Below the pieces are notes generated by a model. That model did not search any database. It was not told where the DNA came from and saw only the letters and a program-made list of their open reading frames with translations. A program made the position numbers and the translations under genes. 64,000 nucleotides of DNA. Origin: Elephas maximus indicus (taxonomy: Eukaryota; Chordata; Mammalia; Proboscidea; Elephantidae). The stretch spans positions 61,893,001-61,957,000 of the forward strand of contig NC_064826.1 of the NCBI RefSeq assembly GCF_024166365.1, given 5' to 3'. Of the stretch, positions 58,270-64,000 are shown in pieces (positions within the stretch are counted from its first letter, which is position 1; every line of letters begins with the position of its first letter).

Positions 58270-58845
58270 AATGTTTAAAATACAGAAAGGGCCACATAAA
58301 CCAGAGACTACACCACCAGGAGACCAGAAGAACTAGATGGTGCCCAGCTACCACCAATGACTGCCCTGACAGAGAACACAACAGAGAATCCCTGATGTAG
58401 CAGGAGAACAGTGGGATGCAGACCTCAAATTTTCATAAAAAGACCAAACTTAATGATCTGACTGAGAGCAGAGGGACCCCAGAGGTCATGGTCACTGGAC
58501 CTTCTGTTAGCCCAAAACTGGAACCATTCCCAAAGCCAACTCTTCAGACAGGGATTGGACTAGACTATAAGACAGAAATTGATACTGGTGAAGAATGACC
58601 TTCTTGGCTCGAGTAGACACATGAGACTATGTGGGCAACTCCTGTCTGGAGGTGAGATGAGAAGACAGAGGGGGACAGGAGCTGGTTGGATGGACACAGG
58701 GAATACAGGGTAGAGAGGAGGAGTGTGCTGTCTCATTAGGGTGAGAGCAGCTAAAAGTACATACATAGCAAGGTGCATATAAATTTTTGTACGAGAAACT
58801 GACTTGATTTGTAAACTTTCACTTAAAGCACAATAAAAAAAATCT
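58270..58845 (+). mobile_element. L1 3' UTR, 5'-truncated copy
   Basis: Same L1 family as 3595-4490 and better preserved ('ctagatggtgcccagctacc', 'taaactttcacttaaagcac', A-rich end). No clear target duplication was seen. The 60-codon frame at 58416-58598 is an accident within it. Confidence 0.9.
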
Positions 58846-59224
58846 AAAGATAAAAGTTACAATTACCCCTATAAAGGAAATCAGCAAAATTTACAACTCT
58901 TAAGTGTAATTCTATCCTTAGACTTTGTAATTCTCTATTCTAAATTAGTAATTTAGAAATATTTTCTTTAAAATTAAAATTGAATTTTAGATTCAAAAAG
59001 TAGTGCTATGTCACTTCTTAGTTTGTCAGTATGGGTGCCAGATTCAACTCATTTTAACACATTAGCTTTTTCGGCATTTAGGGTTCTTTTGGTAAATCTT
59101 TGCTTCAGAGTTGTAGATTGTATTCTAGCCATTGGATTAGAAAGAGAGGTTTATGATGATGATTATCGCCTGATAACTTTCTCTAAGAAAATCTCTCGTG
59201 AGGTTTTATAGACTTCTAAACACA
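58846..59224. other. Intergenic stretch without a recognised feature
   Basis: AT-rich, no recognised repeat. A 67-codon frame at 59008-59211 has no coding support. Confidence 0.4.
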
Positions 59225-59593
59225 CGTACATCATCGATCAGTTTGTCATACAGTAGTGGCTTGTGCATTGCTACGAGGCTGGAAGATATATCACTGGTAT
59301 TCCAGATATCAGCAGGGTCACCCATGGTGGACAGGTTTCAGCTGAGCTTCCAGACTAAGACAGACTAGGAAGAAGGCCCTGGAGATCTACTTATAAAAAA
59401 ATTGGCCAGTGAAAAACTTATGAATAGCAGCAGAACATTGTCTGGTATAGTACCAGAAGATGAGTTCCTCAGATTGCAAGGCACTCACAATACAACTGGG
59501 GAAAAGCTGCCTCCTCAAAGTAGAGGTGACCTTAATGACATGGATAGAGAAAAGCTTTTGGGATCTTTATTTGCTGATGTGGCATGATTCAAA

Positions 59594-62440
59594 ATGAGAA
59601 GAAACAGCTGCAAATATCTATCAATAATCAGAATGTGGAATGTATCAAGTGTGAAACTAGGAAAATTGGAAGTCATCAAAAATGACATGGAATGCATAGA
59701 GATAAATATCCTAGGTATTAGTGACCTGAAATGGACTGGTATTGGCCATTTTGAGTCAGATAATCGTATGGTTCACTATGCTGGGAATGACAAATTGAAG
59801 AGGAATGGCGTCATATTCATCATTAGAAAAAGAACATTTCAAGATCTATACTGAAGTACCACACTGTCAGTGATAGTACAATATCCATACACCTACAAGG
59901 AAGACCATTTAATACGAATCTTATTCAAATTTATCCACCAATCACTAATACCAAAGATGAAGAAATTTTTACCGACTTGTGCAGTCTGAAATTGATCAAA
60001 CGTGCAATCAGTATGCATTGATAATTATTGGTTATTGGAATGCAAAAGTTGGAAACAAGGAAGAAGGATTAGTAGGTGGAAAATATGGCCTTGGTGATAA
60101 AAATGATACCAAGGATCATGTGATACAATTTCGCAAGATGAACTTCATTGCAAATATCTTTTTTTAACAACATAAATGGTGACTACACACACAGACCTCG
60201 CCAGATAGAATACATAGGGATAAAATCTACTACATCTGTTGAAAGAAACAACAGAAAATCTCAATATCAACAGTCTGAACAAGGACAGGGACCGACTGAG
60301 GAAGAGACCATCAGTTGTTCATATGCAAGTTCAGGTTGAAGCTGAAGAAAATTAAAAGGAGTCCACGAGAGCCGAAGTAATACCTTAAGCATATCCCACC
60401 TGAATTGGGAGACCATCTCAAGAATACATTTGATGCATTGACCAAACACCAGATGAGTTGTGGGTTGACATCAAGGACATCATACATGAAGAAAGCAAGA
60501 AGTCATTAAAAAGACAGGAAAGAAAGAAAAGACCAAAAAGGATGTCAGAAGATATTCTGAAACTTCCTGTTGAATGTAGAGCTAATTAATGCAAAGGAAG
60601 AAATGATCATGTAAAAGATCTGAATGAAAGATTTCAAAGGGTGGCTCAAAAGACAAAGTATTATAATGACATGTGCAAAGAACTGGGGTTAGAAAACGAA
60701 AAGGGAGGAACACGCTCAGCATTTCTCAAGCTGAAAGAACTGAAGGAAAAATTCAAGTTGCAATTTTGAAAGATTCTGTGGGCAAAATATTGAATGACAC
60801 AAAGCCAAAAAAGCAAACCCATTGCCATTAAGTTGATTCTGACTCATAGCAACCATATAGGACAGAGGAGAATTGCCCCATAGGGTTTCCAAGAAGCAGC
60901 TTGTGGATTTGAACTGTCAACCTTTTGGTCAGCAGCCAAGCTCTTAACCACTGCGCCACCAGGGCTCCTGAATGATACAGGAAGCACCAAAATAAGATGG
61001 AAGGAATACACAGAGTCACTGTACCAAAAAGAATTGATCGACATACAACTATTGGTCAACCTTTCAGGAGGTAGCATATGATCGAAAACCGATGGTACTA
61101 AAAGCAGCAGCCCAAGCTGCACTGAAACCATTGGCAAAAAACAAGGATCAAGGAATTGATGGAATACCAACAGACGGATGCAATGCTGGAAGCACTCTCT
61201 TGTCTATGCCAGGATATTTGGAAGTCAGCTACCTCGCCAACCGATTGGAAGAGATCCATATTTGTGCCCATTCCAAAGACAGGTGATCCAACAGAAACAT
61301 TTGCAGCTGTACATCAACAAGGACCTGCTAGAAATTCTAGCCCAATTCAGAAGAGGACCCAGAACAAGGGATATCATTGCTGATGTCAGATGAATCTTGG
61401 CTGAAAACAGGGAATACCAGAAAGATGTTTACTTGTGTTTTATTGACTATGCAAAGACATACAACTGTGTTGATCATAACAAATTATGGATAACATTGTG
61501 AAGAATGAGAATTCCAGAATACTTAATTGTGCTCATGCAGAACCTGTACATAGACCAAGAGGCATTTGTTGGGGATACTGCATGGTTTAAAATCAGGAAA
61601 GGTGTATGTCAGGGCTCTGTCCTTATACCACATTTATTCGATCTGTATGCTGAGCAAATAATACGAGACACTAGACTATATGAAGAAGATCATGGCATCA
61701 GGATGGGAGGAAGACTTATCAACAACCTGCGATATCCAGATGACACAACCTTGCCTACTGAAAGCAAAGAGGACTTGAAGCAATTACTGATGAAGATCAA
61801 AGAATATAGCCTTCGGTATGGATTACACATCAACATAAAGAAAACAAAAATCCTCACAACTGAACCAGTAAGCAAAACCACGATAAATGGAGAAAAGATT
61901 GAAGTTGTTAAGGATTTCATTTTGCTTGGATCCACAATCAACACCCACGGAAGCAGCAGTCAGGACATCAAAGTACAAATTGCATTGGGCAAATCTGCTG
62001 CAAAAGACCTCTTTAAAGTGTTGAAAAGCAAAGAATGTCAAGGTGAGGCCTAAGGTGTGCCTGACCCAAGCCATGATATTTTCAATTGCCTCATATGCAT
62101 GAGAAAGTTGTACAATGAATAAGGAAGACCCAAGAAGAATTGATGCCTTTGAATTATGGTGTTGGTGAAGAATATTGAATATATCATGGAGTTCCAAAAG
62201 AATGAACAAATCTGTCTTGGAAGAAATATAGCCAGAGTGCTCCTTGGAAGGAGGATGATGAGACTTAGTCTCACGTACTTTGGACATGTTATCAGGAAGG
62301 ATCAGTCCCTGGCGAAGGATATCATGCTTGGTAAAGTAGAGGGTCAGTGAAAAAGAGGAAGACCCTCAATGAGATGGATTGACACAGTGGCTGCAACAGG
62401 CTGAAGCATAACAAGCATCAGGCAGTGTTTTGTTCTGTTG
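59594..62440 (+). pseudogene. RTE endonuclease-reverse transcriptase relic (copy F)
   Basis: Endonuclease start 59594-59854 (LGKLEVIKNDMECIEI, WTGIGHFESDN), then 59979-60167 (GYWNAKVGN where copy B has GDWNAKVGN) and 60148-60339. Reverse transcriptase pieces lie at 61092-61286, 61156-61383 and 61505-62053 (182 codons), and a C-terminal piece at 62156-62350. The catalytic box reads YPDD (61733-61744) instead of YADD. Many frame changes; not functional. Confidence 0.9.
60802..60968 (-). mobile_element. AfroSINE inside RTE-F
   Basis: Complete minus-strand copy. Target duplication tgaatgacaca (60791-60801) versus tgaatgataca (60969-60979), one mismatch. Confidence 0.94.
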
Positions 62441-62500
62441 TACATAGAGTGGCTATGAGTCAGAACCAACTGGACAGCACCTAACAAGAACAACAACAAT

Positions 62501-62616
62501 CTTTACGGAAGCCGACTGCCCCATCTTTCTCTCACAGAGCGCCTGGCAGGTTTGAACCACCAACCCTTTCAGTTAGCAGCACAGCGATTTATTCACTATG
62601 CCTCCAGGGCTCCAGG
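62501..62616 (-). mobile_element. AfroSINE fragment, subtype with insertion
   Basis: Minus-strand copy that begins in the inserted segment ('aatctttacggaagccgact') directly after the RTE-F tail; its own tail is missing. Confidence 0.88.
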
Positions 62617-63019
62617 AACTCAAGGCGATTTCCTTAAAAAAGGGTTGTAAGCATAGTGGGTACTTAAAGTTTCACAGACTCTTGGCTGAAACAGAAGAGA
62701 CACTTAAGGATTAATTACTTGATATTTCTTTTCATATTTAAACTAAATGTATTTTTACTGTAAACACTATATGGACCCTTGATACAACTCTTTTGGGGGC
62801 TCACTTAGTTTACATTCCATGACTGTTTGGCAATATGAAAATCCTTCAAGGTGATGTCAGTATATATTTTATTACTCAGTAATCCAGTGCAGTGTCTTGA
62901 ATTACAGGTTTATAATTCCTTATCATGATAATAGTAACATCTTAGATTTTTTTAACAGTTCATTAGATTATAAGCCACTTCAAATGTGTACTAGTTTCCT
63001 AAGTCATGAATTACATTTT
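62617..63019. other. Intergenic stretch without a recognised feature
   Basis: AT-rich; no gene or repeat recognised. Confidence 0.4.
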
Positions 63020-63660
63020 CAAAAAATGTTATTGTGGCAAAATACGTATAACAAGTTTGTCATTTTAACCATTTGTAAGTGGACAATTCAGTGACATTAC
63101 ATTCAATATGTTGTGCTACCTTCACCACTTGCCGTTTCCAAAATTTTTTCAGCACACTAAAGAGAAACTTGTAAACCCTGGTGGCGTAGTGGTTAAGAGC
63201 TATGGGTGCTAACCAAAAGGTCAGCAGTTCAAATCCACCAGGTAGTCCTTGGAAATCCTATGGGGCATTTCTACTCTGTCCTATAGGGTCACTATGAATT
63301 GGAATTGACTAGACGGCAATGGGTTCGTGTTTTTTTTTTTTTTTTTTTTTGGTTTTAAAGAGAAACTCAGTACCTCTTCAGCAATAACTGACTCCTATTC
63401 CCTCCAGAACAGGCAAATTTCTATGCATTTGCCTATTCTGGATTTTTCATATAAGTGGGATCAGAGAATAATTTGTCCTTTTGTGTCTGACTTATTTCAC
63501 TCAGTATAATGTTTTCAAGGTTCATCCATGTCAGAACTTCATTTCTCTTTATGACTGAATAATATTCCATGGCATGTAGGTATATATCACATATTGTTTA
63601 ATGGACACTTGGGTTGTTCCTACCTATGCATTATTTTTTGAAATCTTAACACCAACAAAT
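63020..63660 (-). mobile_element. L1M-type 3' region, antisense, split by a SINE
   Basis: 'cattttaaccatttgtaagt' and 'ttcagtgacattacattcaa' (3' UTR), then after the SINE 'gaataatattccatggcatg' (ORF2 end), in antisense order. Confidence 0.85.
63170..63355 (+). mobile_element. AfroSINE with long T tail
   Basis: Complete plus-strand copy with a perfect 12-bp target duplication, taaagagaaact, at 63158-63169 and 63356-63367. The tail contains an uninterrupted run of about 20 T. Confidence 0.95.
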
Positions 63661-63729
63661 TTGTCATAAGTGTTATTTAACACATTCTGTTTTTGTATGC
63701 ATATTTTTATTCTAGTACTCATTTTGTTT

Positions 63730-63865
63730 GGAAAGCAGTTTAGTAAAATGGAGTAAGACTTGAGTCAGGAAGTCTGGATCTTAATCCAGCCAGGACTTTT
63801 GCTACCCAACCATGGGAAGTCAAGCAAGTCATTTTAAATGATTAAAATGACCATTCAGGCCTTCA
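63730..63865 (+). mobile_element. MIR SINE
   Basis: 'gacttgagtcaggaagtctg' through 'gtcaagcaagtcatttt' is a decayed MIR in sense. Confidence 0.7.
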
Positions 63866-63924
63866 TAAAATATGGAAGAAAAATCACTATGCTCCCTCCT
63901 ATTTTCTTTATTTATATACCATTG

Positions 63925-64000
63925 GTGCCCTGGTGGTGCAGTCATTAAAGAGCTAGGCTCCTTACCAAAAGTTTGGCAGTTCAAATCCACCAGCTGTTCC
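63925..64000 (+). mobile_element. AfroSINE head, cut by the window end
   Basis: Plus-strand start 'ggtgccctggtggtgcagtc' and box B region 'ggcagttcaaatccacc'. The rest lies outside the window. Confidence 0.92.

Larger units (their letters stand above)
59225..62500 (+). mobile_element. RTE LINE copy F, near full length
   Basis: The longest RTE here: 5' UTR (about 59225-59590), endonuclease, reverse transcriptase, C-terminal part and 3' tail ending 'cctaacaagaacaacaac'. It contains an AfroSINE (60802-60968) and small deletions, for example near 61170 and 61300. It gives the reference order of parts used to interpret the other copies. Confidence 0.92.

Overview
The window is nuclear DNA from a placental mammal, almost certainly an afrotherian and most likely an elephant or close paenungulate. 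The evidence is the repeat load: about 30 AfroSINE-type tRNA-derived SINEs, six copies or pieces of an RTE (BovB-like) LINE whose 3' end is shared with those SINEs, and an L1 3' UTR of afrotherian type. Older mammal-wide repeats (MIR, L2, MER5A, MaLR and MLT2-type LTRs, hAT relics) fill in between. Nothing bacterial, viral or CRISPR-like is present.

The only protein-coding gene I can support is MTERF1, the mitochondrial transcription termination factor, on the minus strand. Its main coding exon is at 12326-13523, with a splice acceptor just upstream (13524-13540). A CpG-rich promoter lies about 5 kb further upstream (about 18650-19490) and carries two facing ETS/GABP motifs and a CRE-like motif, typical of nuclear genes for mitochondrial proteins. 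A polyadenylation signal candidate lies at 11606-11611. The reading frame is intact, but the residue matching human base-flipping Tyr288 is Cys.

Layout: 1-4490 is an L1 interrupted by an RTE insertion (RTE-A) with a 12-bp target duplication. 4490-10500 holds degenerate L1s, an unusual tRNA-Gly-headed SINE, and an L1 relic carrying three AfroSINEs. 10825-11399 is an MLT2-type solo LTR. 11600-19490 is MTERF1. 19500-34000 is intergenic DNA with an internally deleted RTE (20318-20610), a MaLR solo LTR (24331-24754) and a two-LTR MaLR element (28435-30838). 34480-36210 stacks an AfroSINE, a 174-bp palindromic MITE-like element and RTE-C. 41780-44692 is RTE-B, 48119-50758 RTE-D, 50843-51655 RTE-E (5' end only, opposite strand) and 59225-62500 the near-full-length RTE-F. 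The end returns to L1, MIR and AfroSINE.

The unifying theme is a LINE and its parasites. RTE supplies the reverse transcriptase (all copies here are broken), and several non-autonomous families (AfroSINE, a longer AfroSINE with an extra piece of RTE 5' UTR, a tRNA-Gly SINE, and a head-to-tail deleted RTE) carry its 3' tail. I found no convincing new gene system. The most notable points are the MTERF1 substitution, the modular RTE-derived elements and the palindromic MITE. Element boundaries without a target duplication are accurate to about 10-20 bp; family names are from recognition, not a database search.
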